Part shown: piece by piece, positions 8,675-16,940 of the stretch
Numbering within the stretch: the first letter of the stretch is position 1
How the letters are laid out: every line of letters begins with the position of its first letter
NCBI GenBank assembly: GCA_947629065.1
Contig: CANRCH010000008.1
Span: 1-22,058, forward strand
Length of the DNA: 22,058 bases
Direction of reading: 5' to 3'
DNA from: an uncultured Aliarcobacter sp.
GTDB taxonomy: Bacteria > Campylobacterota > Campylobacteria > Campylobacterales > Arcobacteraceae
The notes under the pieces: generated by a model
Seen by the model: the letters and a program-made list of their open reading frames with translations, nothing else
Database searches by the model: none
What the model was told of the DNA's origin: nothing
Position numbers and translations under genes: made by a program

Positions 8675-9094
8675 ATGTTTGGATTTGGAATGATGGAGAT
8701 TCTTTTAATCGCAATTGTTGCGGTTATAGCACTTGGACCTGATAAGCTTCCTGATGCTATGGTTAAGATTGCAAAGCTATTTGGTACAGTAAAAAGAACA
8801 ATAAATGATGCAAAAACAACACTTGACAATGAGTTAAATATTCAAGAGTTAAAAGATGAAGCAAATAAATTTAAAGCTCAAATAGAAGAGACAAAAAATT
8901 CACTTATGGCTGAAACAAAGATTGATTTAGGTCTTGATGATATTTTAAAAGATGATTTAAATACTACTTCTAGCCAAGAAAAAGAGGTTAAGCAAATTAA
9001 AGAGAAATTTGCAAAAGTAAATGAAGAGAAAGCTATAAAGAAAGAGGAAACTCAAGCTAAATTTACTTTAAATAAAAATGAGGAAGAGAAATAA
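8675..9094 (+). CDS. tatB: Sec-independent protein translocase subunit TatB
   Basis: Substrate-receptor component that works with TatC in export of folded proteins. The protein has 139 residues: a short N-terminal transmembrane helix with Glu8 and the Gly21-Pro22 hinge (LGPDKLP), an amphipathic helix, then a long charged, coiled-coil-prone tail. Glu8, the length and direct linkage to tatC favour TatB over TatA. I chose the ATG at 8675 because GGAG sits six bases before it; the same frame could start at a TTG at 8663 but this overlaps that ribosome site. The stop overlaps the tatC start (TAATG). Confidence 0.92.
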   Translation: MFGFGMMEILLIAIVAVIALGPDKLPDAMVKIAKLFGTVKRTINDAKTTLDNELNIQELKDEANKFKAQIEETKNSLMAETKIDLGLDDILKDDLNTTSSQEKEVKQIKEKFAKVNEEKAIKKEETQAKFTLNKNEEEK

Positions 9095-9825
9095 TGTTTG
9101 ATGATTTAAGACCACATATTGCAGATCTTAGAAAAAGATTAACAATATCTAGTATCTCTATTGTTGTAATGTTTTTTGTATGTTTTGCTTTTTACCAACC
9201 TATTTTAGATTGGATGATGATTCCAGTTAAACACGCACTTCCTGAAGGTACTTCAATGATTGCTGTTGAAATTCAAGAGACATTTTTTACAGCTATGAAA
9301 GTTGCATTTTTTGCAGGTTTTATTCTATCTTTACCAGTTATATTTTGGCAATTATGGCTATTTTTAGCACCTGGACTTTATGACCATGAGAAAAAACTAG
9401 TTATTCCTTTTGTATTTTTTGCAACTTTAATGTTTTTAATGGGTGCATCATTTGCTTACTATATTGTTGTTCCTATTGGTTTTGATTTCTTAATTACATT
9501 TGGTTCAAGTGTAGTTAATGTACTTCCAAGTATTGGTAAATATGTAGGTTTCTTTACAAAACTTATGATTGGTTTTGGACTTGCTTTTGAGTTACCAGTT
9601 ATTACATTTTTCCTTGCAAAAATTGGGCTTGTAACTGATGAAAGTTTAAAAGGATTCTTTAGATATGCAGTTGTTTTAATCTTCATTGTTGCAGCTATTT
9701 TAACTCCACCAGATGTTATTAGCCAAATTTTAATGGCTGTTCCACTACTAATTCTTTATGGAGTATCAATCTATATTGCAAAAGTATTTAATCCAGCAAA
9801 AAAAGAAGAAGAGGAAGACGAATAA
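9094..9825 (+). CDS. tatC: Sec-independent protein translocase subunit TatC
   Basis: Polytopic core of the twin-arginine translocon, 243 residues with six predicted transmembrane helices and an acidic, lysine-rich C-terminal tail. Family hallmarks are PHIADLRKRL at the N-terminus, WQLWLFLAPGLYDHEKK in the first cytoplasmic loop (Glu99 corresponds to E. coli Glu103 of the signal-peptide site), FGLAFELPV, and LTPPDVISQ. The N-terminal Glu of the usual HL-x-ELRKR motif is replaced by Asp11, a conservative but notable change at a signal-recognition residue. Overlaps tatB by one base, and queA follows after six bases. Confidence 0.96.
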   Translation: MFDDLRPHIADLRKRLTISSISIVVMFFVCFAFYQPILDWMMIPVKHALPEGTSMIAVEIQETFFTAMKVAFFAGFILSLPVIFWQLWLFLAPGLYDHEKKLVIPFVFFATLMFLMGASFAYYIVVPIGFDFLITFGSSVVNVLPSIGKYVGFFTKLMIGFGLAFELPVITFFLAKIGLVTDESLKGFFRYAVVLIFIVAAILTPPDVISQILMAVPLLILYGVSIYIAKVFNPAKKEEEEDE

Positions 9826-9831
9826 AAAAAT

Positions 9832-10857
9832 ATGAATTTAGACTATTTAAAAACTTCTAGTTACGATTTTGTTTTACCACAAAGCAAAATCGCAACAACT
9901 CCAATAATCCCAGCAGACAACGCAAAACTTTTAGTTTATAATAGAAAAGAAGATTCAATAACTCACACAATTTTTAAAAATATTATGGATTTTTTACCAG
10001 AAGATTTAACAATATTTTTAAACGATACAAAAGTTATAAAAGCTAGAATCTTTGGAATAAAACCTAGTGGTGCAAAAATTGAACTTCTTTTAAATAAACC
10101 ACTTTTTATGGATAGATTTTTGGTAATGATAAGAGGAAAAGTAAAAGAAAACACTATTTTACTTTTTGATAATAACTTAAGTGCAAAAGTTCTTGAATTA
10201 AATGAAGATGGAAGTCGTGTTGTTGAGTTTTTTAGAGATGAAAAAAAACTAGATTTTACAAAACTAATAGAGATTTTAAATCAAATTGGACATATTCCAC
10301 TGCCACCTTATATGCAAAGGGAAGATACAAAAGATGATGAGACAAACTATCAAACACTTTTTGCAAAAAAAGATGGTGCAGTTGCAGCTCCTACTGCATC
10401 ACTTCATTTTACACCCCTACTTTTAGAAAAATTAGAGAAAAAATATGGATTAAACTATCTTACACTTCATGTTGGAGCAGGAACTTTTAAACCTGTTGAT
10501 GCTGAAGATATTTTATCACATCCTATGCATAGTGAATATTTTGAAATAGATAGTGCGTGTAAAGAAAAAATTGATAGTGCAAAAAATATTTTAGCAGTTG
10601 GAACAACAGTTACAAGAACTTTGGAATTTTATGCTAGAAAAAATATGATTTGTGGAGAGTGTGATCTATTTTTAAATCCACAAAACAAGCCAATCATTGT
10701 AAATCATCTTTTGACAAACTTCCATCTTCCAAAATCGACTTTAATTATGCTTGTTGCATCTTTTATTGGTTTGGAAAAGACTTTGGAACTATATAATATT
10801 GCTATAAAAGAGGATTATAGATTTTACTCTTATGGCGATGCGATGTTGATTATTTAA
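9832..10857 (+). CDS. queA: S-adenosylmethionine:tRNA ribosyltransferase-isomerase
   Basis: Transfers and isomerises the ribosyl moiety of SAM onto 7-aminomethyl-7-deazaguanine in tRNA, giving epoxyqueuosine. It has 341 residues, normal for QueA. Recognisable blocks are SYDFVLPQSKIA at the N-terminus, the NDTKVIKAR segment, HIPLPPYMQRED, AAPTASLHFTPLL, LHVGAGTFKPV and NHLLTNFHLPKSTLIMLV. The ATG at 9832 follows a purine-rich stretch at the end of tatC. The tatB-tatC-queA order matches what I remember of Campylobacter jejuni, which supports both the calls and the taxonomic placement. Confidence 0.96.
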   Translation: MNLDYLKTSSYDFVLPQSKIATTPIIPADNAKLLVYNRKEDSITHTIFKNIMDFLPEDLTIFLNDTKVIKARIFGIKPSGAKIELLLNKPLFMDRFLVMIRGKVKENTILLFDNNLSAKVLELNEDGSRVVEFFRDEKKLDFTKLIEILNQIGHIPLPPYMQREDTKDDETNYQTLFAKKDGAVAAPTASLHFTPLLLEKLEKKYGLNYLTLHVGAGTFKPVDAEDILSHPMHSEYFEIDSACKEKIDSAKNILAVGTTVTRTLEFYARKNMICGECDLFLNPQNKPIIVNHLLTNFHLPKSTLIMLVASFIGLEKTLELYNIAIKEDYRFYSYGDAMLII

Positions 10858-10871
10858 AAGGAGAATCACTT

Positions 10872-11615
10872 ATGACACATTACATTTTATTTGATACAGA
10901 AACAACAGGAACACAAGAAGAGGATAGAATCATACAATTTGGTGCTATGATTTTAGATAATAGTGGAAAACTTGAGGTTTATGATGAACTTTGTAGCAGT
11001 GATATTCCTATAAAATTAGAAGCTATGGAAATACACAATATCACGCCTGAACTTTTAGAAAACAGACCAAAAGCAGTTGAAACAAATTTTTACAAAAGAT
11101 TAGAAGAGTTAAATAGTAAGCAAAACTATTTAATAGCACACAATATAAAGTTTGATTTAACAATGGTGCAAAAAGAGGGATTCTCTTCAAATTATCAAAT
11201 AATTGATACTCTTAGATGTGCAAGACATCTTTTTCCTGAACTTCCATATCATAGGCTTCAATACTTAAGATATGCACTTGATTTATATAAAACAGAAGAA
11301 CTTGAAGCAAATAAGCTAAATATCACTATAAAAGCACACGATGCAATAGGTGATGTACTAGTAATGAAACTATTTTTAACAAAACTTGTAAGTAAAGCAA
11401 GAGAACTTTATCCACAAGAAAATCCTATGCAAAAACTTGTTGAATTAACTGCAACTCCTGTATTTGTAAAAACTTTTAGATTTGGAAAATATAAAGGTGA
11501 AGATATAAGTGAAGTTGCTAGAAAAGATGCTAGTTATTTAAAATGGATGCTAAGCTCTTGGGATGATTTGGATGAAGATTTGGCATACACTTTAAACAAA
11601 GTTTTGAAAAACTAA
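10872..11615 (+). CDS. DEDDh 3'-5' exonuclease with ExoX-like C-terminal domain
   Basis: A 247-residue DnaQ-superfamily exonuclease. Exo I is FDTETTG (Asp8, Glu10), Exo II is AHNIKFD (Asp95), and Exo III is His156-x4-Asp161, giving the complete DEDDh active site. Residues 203-229 (FRFGKYKGEDISEVARKD followed by YLKWML) match the small C-terminal module found in ExoX-type nucleases. The substrate could be DNA (repair or recombination) or RNA; the free-standing form argues against a role as the polymerase III epsilon subunit. A strong AAAGGAG at 10857-10863 precedes the ATG and overlaps the queA stop. Last gene of the tatB run. Confidence 0.88.
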   Translation: MTHYILFDTETTGTQEEDRIIQFGAMILDNSGKLEVYDELCSSDIPIKLEAMEIHNITPELLENRPKAVETNFYKRLEELNSKQNYLIAHNIKFDLTMVQKEGFSSNYQIIDTLRCARHLFPELPYHRLQYLRYALDLYKTEELEANKLNITIKAHDAIGDVLVMKLFLTKLVSKARELYPQENPMQKLVELTATPVFVKTFRFGKYKGEDISEVARKDASYLKWMLSSWDDLDEDLAYTLNKVLKN

Positions 11616-11657
11616 TTATAAAAATTTTAAAATTTAATTGATAATTAATCAAAAGTC

Positions 11658-11690
11658 ATCTATATCTATTTTAAAAAAATAGATATAGAT
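11658..11690. terminator. Long hairpin at the exonuclease/comEC convergence
   Basis: A perfect 15-bp stem pairs 11658-11672 with 11676-11690 around a three-base AAA loop. The comEC stop codon (11671-11673) lies at the tip. Transcripts leaving comEC would read a short T stretch after the stem; the plus direction lacks one. Probable bidirectional or comEC terminator. Confidence 0.55.
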
Positions 11691-12933
11691 TAAACCCTAT
11701 CATCAAAATATTTAAAATAACAAAAGCTCTTTTATTAAATATTGAAAAAAATGAGTAGATAATATATAAAATAAATAGCCATAAAGGTGTTTTTATCATA
11801 TATATTTCTACTTTACTATTTAAAAAACTCTCCAAAAGTCCATCAAAAATATTTGCAAACATAAAAATATGTGCCACTATTTCAAGTGGATAAAATATTG
11901 TAAAAAAGATTGTAAGTAGAATTGAATAAAACTGCTCTAAAGCTGTTTGATAGAAAAAATAGTGAACAACTGGATTAAAAATCAAAAACATCCAGATATT
12001 AAAAAATAGTAGCATTAGCCACTTGTTCATAGATTTAAAATATTGCATAAACAAATATATATAAAAAACAGCCATTGTTGAAAACCAAAAACCAATAGAG
12101 AATATATATTTAGGAAACAAGGAAATAACTATTAAAAATGTATATAACAAAGTTGTATAAGATAGTATTTTGATATTTGATCTAAGCAAAAAAACACCCA
12201 AACAAAAAAGCACAAAAGCTCTTAAAAGTGATGGAACTATATTTGTAAGAAGCAGATAATAAAATAAAACAGCAATTGAAAATAAAATTATGTCATATTT
12301 TTTGTTTCTAAAAGGGAAATATTTTTGATGAAAATAGCTATAAAAATAGTAAATAATCCAATATATAGAAAATGACAATACAACTAAATGGAAGCCAGAA
12401 AGTGCTATTAAATGACTAATAGAGTAATCTGTAAAGACTTCTCTTAAGTTTACATTTACAGGAATTGCCAAAAAAAGTGCATCAAAAAGCTCTATAATAT
12501 CACTTGAAGTGTGGTTTTTTCTAATATTATCTAAAATAATATTTTCAATATTCAAAAAGCTATTTTGTACTTTAGTTTCTATTTTTTCTAAATAGTAGTT
12601 TGTGGTAAAAAAACCTTTTAAATACTCAAGAAAATTTATATTTTTTGAAGAGATTATTATATAAAAACTATCTAGTTTTTTGTAGTTTTCTTCATTTATT
12701 TCTACTTTTACACGCCTTACTTTAGTAAAAAAATCAAAGTTTTTGCCTTGAAATTTATAGATATCAAAATTATCTTTTTTATATATATTTATAAGTTTTG
12801 CTTCAAGAGAAAAAAACTCTTCAGTTCTAAAATCTAAAAATCTACTATATTCAAGCCCAATAGAAAATATGAAAATAGTAAAAAGGAGAAATATATTTAA
12901 AAAAGTATGCTTGTATTTATCTATAATAATCAT
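11671..12933 (-). CDS. comEC: ComEC/Rec2-family competence membrane protein, short form
   Basis: Inner-membrane channel for uptake of single-stranded DNA in natural transformation. It has 420 residues with one N-terminal transmembrane helix (about 11-27), a soluble region to about 120 in the position of the OB-fold, and a long polytopic competence domain. The signature SHLIALSGFHLVVLS at 173-187 matches the HLxAISGLHxxLL motif of the family. There is no C-terminal metallo-beta-lactamase domain, so it is far shorter than Bacillus ComEC; Campylobacter homologues are, from memory, of this short type. The ATG is at 12933. The 33-base gap to the diguanylate cyclase gene upstream allows co-transcription. 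Confidence 0.85.
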   Translation of the reverse strand: MIIIDKYKHTFLNIFLLFTIFIFSIGLEYSRFLDFRTEEFFSLEAKLINIYKKDNFDIYKFQGKNFDFFTKVRRVKVEINEENYKKLDSFYIIISSKNINFLEYLKGFFTTNYYLEKIETKVQNSFLNIENIILDNIRKNHTSSDIIELFDALFLAIPVNVNLREVFTDYSISHLIALSGFHLVVLSFSIYWIIYYFYSYFHQKYFPFRNKKYDIILFSIAVLFYYLLLTNIVPSLLRAFVLFCLGVFLLRSNIKILSYTTLLYTFLIVISLFPKYIFSIGFWFSTMAVFYIYLFMQYFKSMNKWLMLLFFNIWMFLIFNPVVHYFFYQTALEQFYSILLTIFFTIFYPLEIVAHIFMFANIFDGLLESFLNSKVEIYMIKTPLWLFILYIIYSFFSIFNKRAFVILNILMIGFNLYLFF

Positions 12934-12966
12934 AAAGATTATTATATCAGATTTTTAGGCTATATT

Positions 12967-13737
12967 TCAAAGGATTACTGTTTTGTTTCTTCCAGAGTTT
13001 TTTGCACTATATAGTGCTTCATCAGCTCTTTTGTAGATTATATTTGCATCATCACCATCTTTGTATATTGTTGCACCCAAACTGATAGTTATTTGTTTTA
13101 CCAAGTTAAAATCAAACTCTTCTACTTTTCTTCTAATCTTTTCACAAAAAACTGCCAAAGAGTCCTTATCTAATCCTTTTGCTAAAATCACAAACTCTTC
13201 GCCACCTATTCTAAAAACATCATCACTTGCTCTAATATTTTCCTCAACAAGTTTTGAAATAGATTTTAAAACATCATCGCCTTTATCGTGACCATAATTA
13301 TCATTTATTGATTTGAAAAAATCTATATCAAACATAATATATGAAAAACTGTTTTTATATCTACTACTTGAATCTAGCTCGATTTTTAGTCTTTCATTGT
13401 ATGAATTTCTATTATTAATTTTTGTTAGGCTATCTTTTCTTGATAAAACCTCAAGCTTTTGTCTTATATTTTTATTTATTAAATACATAATAAACAAAAT
13501 CAAAATAAAATCTATAAAAAACACAACATAAGTGATTTTTAAAATCAACATTTTACTAGCAGATATATCAGCAACAGTTTTCAAAGCATCTTCACTTAAA
13601 TACCAAAACTTCTCACTTTTTTGTAAAACTATATTTTTATTTTCTAAAGATGGATTAGCTTTATACTCATCTATTATAGATTTAAAATTTATCCACTCTA
13701 CTTTTAAATCTTCAAGTTTTTTTACAAAGTTGTGCAT
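12967..13737 (-). CDS. Diguanylate cyclase, C-terminal fragment of a frameshifted gene
   Basis: The fragment has the second transmembrane helix (about 63-87) and a full GGDEF domain that would make cyclic di-GMP from two GTP. The signature is GGEEF at 178-182, with DIDFFKSINDNYGH upstream, and an intact allosteric I-site RxxD (Arg169-Asp172) exactly five residues before it. All catalytic elements look functional. The first methionine codon is at 13737, but the frame is open back to 13770 and the extra residues (EEKYRLVSFK) continue naturally from the sensor fragment at 13754-14041. The ATG has no convincing ribosome site. I infer this is the C-terminal part of one broken gene of about 357 residues. 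Confidence 0.85.
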   Translation of the reverse strand: MHNFVKKLEDLKVEWINFKSIIDEYKANPSLENKNIVLQKSEKFWYLSEDALKTVADISASKMLILKITYVVFFIDFILILFIMYLINKNIRQKLEVLSRKDSLTKINNRNSYNERLKIELDSSSRYKNSFSYIMFDIDFFKSINDNYGHDKGDDVLKSISKLVEENIRASDDVFRIGGEEFVILAKGLDKDSLAVFCEKIRRKVEEFDFNLVKQITISLGATIYKDGDDANIIYKRADEALYSAKNSGRNKTVIL

Positions 13738-13753
13738 TTTAAAACTTACAAGT

Positions 13754-13770
13754 CTATATTTCTCTTCTAC
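13754..13770 (-). other. Probable frameshift site
   Basis: The sensor fragment's frame ends at a TAG at 13754-13756, while the GGDEF fragment's frame opens just after a TAA at 13771-13773, so the two frames overlap only here. On the minus strand the overlap includes AGAAGAGAAA. Removing one base restores FLSREKYRLVSFKMHNF and joins the halves. It is not a homopolymer, which makes a simple homopolymer read error less obvious. Confidence 0.75.
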
Positions 13771-14041
13771 TTAAGAACTCTGAAAATATATTGTCTATTC
13801 TTTCTGCTTGCTCTTTTTCATCTTGGTTTTCAAGTACTAATTTAGCAACTCTTTGAACTCCACCTCTTATCATTCCACTTCTATTTATAAGTGTTGCATC
13901 GTTTTCTATTTCAAAAATTGCATACTTTATTATTGAAGAGTTTCCAATAATTATTAAAATATGAGTAGAGATAAAAAAAATAAGAATTATTCCTATTCCT
14001 AATCTTTGGTAAAGTTTGCTAAATAAATACCTAAAATCCAT
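13754..14041 (-). CDS. N-terminal sensor fragment of the frameshifted diguanylate cyclase
   Basis: A 95-residue fragment with a transmembrane helix (about 14-34) followed by the start of a periplasmic sensing domain. The segment INRSGMIRGGVQRVAKLVLE resembles the N-terminal ligand-binding domain of type IV pili methyl-accepting chemotaxis transducers (PilJ-type), which often precedes GGDEF or chemoreceptor modules in this phylum. It ends abruptly at a TAG 16 bases before the ATG of the GGDEF fragment. The domain is truncated here and its second half (VEWINF and following) is encoded by the next frame. The ATG at 14041 has a purine-rich GAAGAAGA stretch just upstream. Confidence 0.75.
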   Translation of the reverse strand: MDFRYLFSKLYQRLGIGIILIFFISTHILIIIGNSSIIKYAIFEIENDATLINRSGMIRGGVQRVAKLVLENQDEKEQAERIDNIFSEFLSRREI

Positions 14042-14081
14042 ATCTTCTTCTTTGTTAATGATTTGTTATTTTATCATATAT

Positions 14082-16271
14082 TCATAGCTTTAAAGTAAAT
14101 TTTTTGTTTTTCTCTTTAAAGTTGTTATAAATCATTCTCATATTTTCTATTTCACTATTTGAAATCTCATCTTTAAAATCTTCTATTTTTTTCTTTAACT
14201 CTTCACTATTTTCATTTTTTATGACAGATAAAATGTAGTTCTCTATTAAAACCATTCCTAATCTTTTTTTAGAGTTTGTTCTTCTTAAAATCTCTAAGGC
14301 ACTTTTTGCAAATTTACTTGCTATTTTTACTAATTTTTCATCATAATTTTGTGATACTTTATACAAGATTGTAAGTACAAAATTGTGATAAACAATTGGC
14401 ATTTCATCCTTTTCACCAACAAGTTCCTTTAAATTCAATCCAACTTCTCCATATTTTATAGCTTGTTCTAAAAACTCTTCATTTTTGTTATTTATATACA
14501 AAAACCTATAAGATATAGCCATATTTACAAAAGTAGCACCATATTCAAAATAACCCAAACTTGGTATTTGTAAGCACTTTTTATAAAACTCTATTGCTTT
14601 ATTATAATCTTTTTTCCATTCACATAAATTTGCATTTATATTATAAAAATGCCACAACCAAAGTGCATTATTATCTTCATTATGAGAAAAAATAAGATTT
14701 TCAAGCTTTTTTAAACTCTTAATTGCTTCCTCTTTTTTACTCACATCTTGACTTGAAATTATTATAAATGCTGCTTTTCTTTGATAGTATCTTACTTCTA
14801 AATCACTTGGTTTTTTGTTTTCACTTAGCTTTAATTCTTTTGGTAAAATCAAAAATGCATTTTGCATATCTCCCATTCTTTCATATAAAGATGAGATATT
14901 TAATGCATATTTATTTGGATTTATCTCAAATAAATATTTATAAATCAAAATTGCTTGTTCAAAATTTCCAGATCTTTCAAATAAAAATGCCAAATCATCC
15001 AAAGATTCTATAGATATTTTTCTATAGTATGATTTACTTGTCTCTTCAAAATTATCAAAATTTATTTCAAACATCTCTCCTGCAATTTCAAGCCAGAAGC
15101 TATTTATAAACTCATATTGTTGCCTATTTTTTACACTTTTTATAAATTTTTCTAAAATTTTAATAACTCTTTTTTCATCTAGCACAATAGATTTTAGATA
15201 TTTAAACAAAATCATAAAAGAGATTGGATTTTCTAGTTTTACTACAATATCTTCAAGATGGTTTCTTAAATATTGAGAAAATTCAAAACTATTTTTATTT
15301 ATATTTTCAGCCTTTAAACTATTTACAAAAAAGTGTTGAAGAGATTTTTCTTGTTTTAAAAAATAAAAATCATTAAAACATCTATTTATAAAACTTTGAA
15401 TTTCAAAATCAAAACCACTATTCAAACTTTTATCAAACTTTATAAAATCTTTTCCCAAATATTCAAAAAGTTCAAGTGATACAAAATTTCTTCCATCTTT
15501 AAACTCATCATAAGAGCAAAGTTTTAGTAGTTCAAAATATCTATTTTCAGCACTTGAAAGCATATAAGTTAAATCAAAATTAACATCTTTATTAGGAGGT
15601 TTTTTAATAATATTTATTTGAGTTTTTGTATGTTTTTTTAAAAAACCAAGAACCTTATCTTGATTATTTTCTCTTATATATAGATTTATATTGTTGAATT
15701 TTTCTAAAAGTGTCTTAAAAAAAACTACATATATCTCATCTTTTTCATCATATATATCAAAATTGTATATATTTATTTCACATTTTTCATTCAAAGAGCT
15801 AAGATATGATTTTATTTTTTGTCTTTTTGCTACATTTTTATTAAAAAAAGATGATAAAAAGTTTTTAAACTCATCAGCACCAATACTCATAATTGAAGGC
15901 ATCAAAACTAAAACAGATACAAAAATCAGAACAAACACTAAAGAGATAATATCTTCAAAAGCAAACACCAAAGGTCTTTCAAAAATTAATTTTTTGAAAA
16001 AATCTTCAAAAATAGCCAAAGCTAAAAGCATAAAAAGTAGTGCAAAAATTGATAAACTTGGAGCAATTAATCGCCTAAAACCTCTTTTTATGTTTGAAAT
16101 AAACCTATTTTTTGTAAATAGTAAATCTAATTCTATCTCTATTTTTTCTAAATTATCATCTTTTAAAAAAGTTATTTCTAAGGAGTTTTCATTTTTTTTT
16201 ATAATATTTGAAGTGGGATTTTCTCTACAACTTTCATAAAGAGCATTTGTTACTAGATTTAATTTTTGCAT
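14082..16271 (-). CDS. Two-TM tetratricopeptide-repeat protein of unknown function
   Basis: A 729-residue protein I do not recognise as a named family. A charged N-terminal region of about 65 residues precedes two transmembrane helices at about 68-88 and 108-128, so both ends are probably cytoplasmic. A mixed region follows (160-240), whose strands NIYNFDIYD and NINLYIRENN look like a small alpha/beta domain. The rest is helical, with clear TPR-like units at 424-455 (DLAFLFERSGNFEQAILIY), 455-480, 540-570 (CEWKKDYNKAIEFYKKCL) and about 578-615. No enzyme motif is visible. Its ATG directly follows the stop of the GGCT-like gene, so the two are translationally coupled and probably work together. 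Confidence 0.8.
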   Translation of the reverse strand: MQKLNLVTNALYESCRENPTSNIIKKNENSLEITFLKDDNLEKIEIELDLLFTKNRFISNIKRGFRRLIAPSLSIFALLFMLLALAIFEDFFKKLIFERPLVFAFEDIISLVFVLIFVSVLVLMPSIMSIGADEFKNFLSSFFNKNVAKRQKIKSYLSSLNEKCEINIYNFDIYDEKDEIYVVFFKTLLEKFNNINLYIRENNQDKVLGFLKKHTKTQINIIKKPPNKDVNFDLTYMLSSAENRYFELLKLCSYDEFKDGRNFVSLELFEYLGKDFIKFDKSLNSGFDFEIQSFINRCFNDFYFLKQEKSLQHFFVNSLKAENINKNSFEFSQYLRNHLEDIVVKLENPISFMILFKYLKSIVLDEKRVIKILEKFIKSVKNRQQYEFINSFWLEIAGEMFEINFDNFEETSKSYYRKISIESLDDLAFLFERSGNFEQAILIYKYLFEINPNKYALNISSLYERMGDMQNAFLILPKELKLSENKKPSDLEVRYYQRKAAFIIISSQDVSKKEEAIKSLKKLENLIFSHNEDNNALWLWHFYNINANLCEWKKDYNKAIEFYKKCLQIPSLGYFEYGATFVNMAISYRFLYINNKNEEFLEQAIKYGEVGLNLKELVGEKDEMPIVYHNFVLTILYKVSQNYDEKLVKIASKFAKSALEILRRTNSKKRLGMVLIENYILSVIKNENSEELKKKIEDFKDEISNSEIENMRMIYNNFKEKNKKFTLKL

Positions 16272-16826
16272 TTACTCTCTTCCACTTGCTTTGTTTTGAA
16301 TTGGGTCACTAAAAATATAGTTATCTTTTTTTATAGGAAATGGAAAGTCTTCTAAACAGATTTTAAAATTATTTTTAAAATCCTCATCATAATTTTCTAA
16401 AGCTTCTTCTAAAATTTCAATATATTTTTGTGGAATTACAACATCTTTATCATCCTTTTTTGCTAATTTTTCTTCATTTGTTGTCATAAAAGCATATATT
16501 TCACCATCTAGTTTTAGGTTTTTTATAGCTTTTGCATCTATTTTTATACAAGAGTAATTTTTTTCTCTTTGTTTTAAAACTTCAAATTCATCTTCATCAA
16601 TTTTTATAACAACACCATAAATTAAAGAGTTTTTATCCTCTTCTATATTTAAAAAAACAGCTTTTTCTTCATTTGTATCAAAAATAACATTTTCAATAGA
16701 GTTCCAAACTCTTTTATATCCAAGAAGTGAAACTACAACTAAATCATCTTGCTTTAAAACCCTATTTTTAAAAGATTTTTGAGCACTTTTAATATTTATT
16801 AATGAACCAAAACCAAACAGATACAT
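16272..16826 (-). CDS. Gamma-glutamylcyclotransferase-superfamily protein
   Basis: A 184-residue protein beginning MYLFGFGSLI, which matches the substrate-loop YGSLI motif of the GGCT/ChaC/AIG2 fold. The segment VLKQREKNYSCIKI carries Glu88 in the position of the catalytic glutamate and resembles the ChaC motif LDxREKxGY. Known relatives release 5-oxoproline from gamma-glutamyl amino acids or glutathione. Whether this one acts on glutathione is unclear, since many Campylobacterota are thought to lack it, and a gamma-glutamylamine or other substrate is possible. AAGGA precedes the ATG at 16826. It is first in a two-gene unit with the TPR protein (TAA directly followed by ATG). Confidence 0.78.
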   Translation of the reverse strand: MYLFGFGSLINIKSAQKSFKNRVLKQDDLVVVSLLGYKRVWNSIENVIFDTNEEKAVFLNIEEDKNSLIYGVVIKIDEDEFEVLKQREKNYSCIKIDAKAIKNLKLDGEIYAFMTTNEEKLAKKDDKDVVIPQKYIEILEEALENYDEDFKNNFKICLEDFPFPIKKDNYIFSDPIQNKASGRE

Positions 16827-16901
16827 AAACTTCCTTTTTTCTTTTATATTTTATTATCTCATTTTTAAACTTTATTTTAAACTTTTATTTTACAAAACTA
16901 C

Positions 16902-16907
16902 TATAAT
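16902..16907 (+). promoter_or_regulatory. -10 box for the lipoprotein gene
   Basis: A perfect TATAAT in a T-rich context with no clear -35, the usual sigma-70 promoter form in Campylobacterota. It implies a leader of about 25-30 bases before the ATG at 16941, with AAGGA at 16930-16934 as the ribosome site. On the other strand the same bases read TATTATAG and could serve the divergent GGCT gene. Confidence 0.5.
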
Positions 16908-16940
16908 ATGGCAAATAATAATTAATTTTAAGGACTTTTC

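Noticed and set aside
13061..13774. Three plus-strand open frames opposite the diguanylate cyclase
   Set aside because: The GGDEF reading on the minus strand is unambiguous; these frames are compositional shadows.
15691..16239. Plus-strand open frame of 182 codons opposite the TPR protein
   Set aside because: Lys/Ser/Phe/Ile-rich low-complexity shadow of an AT-rich gene; no ribosome site or family features.
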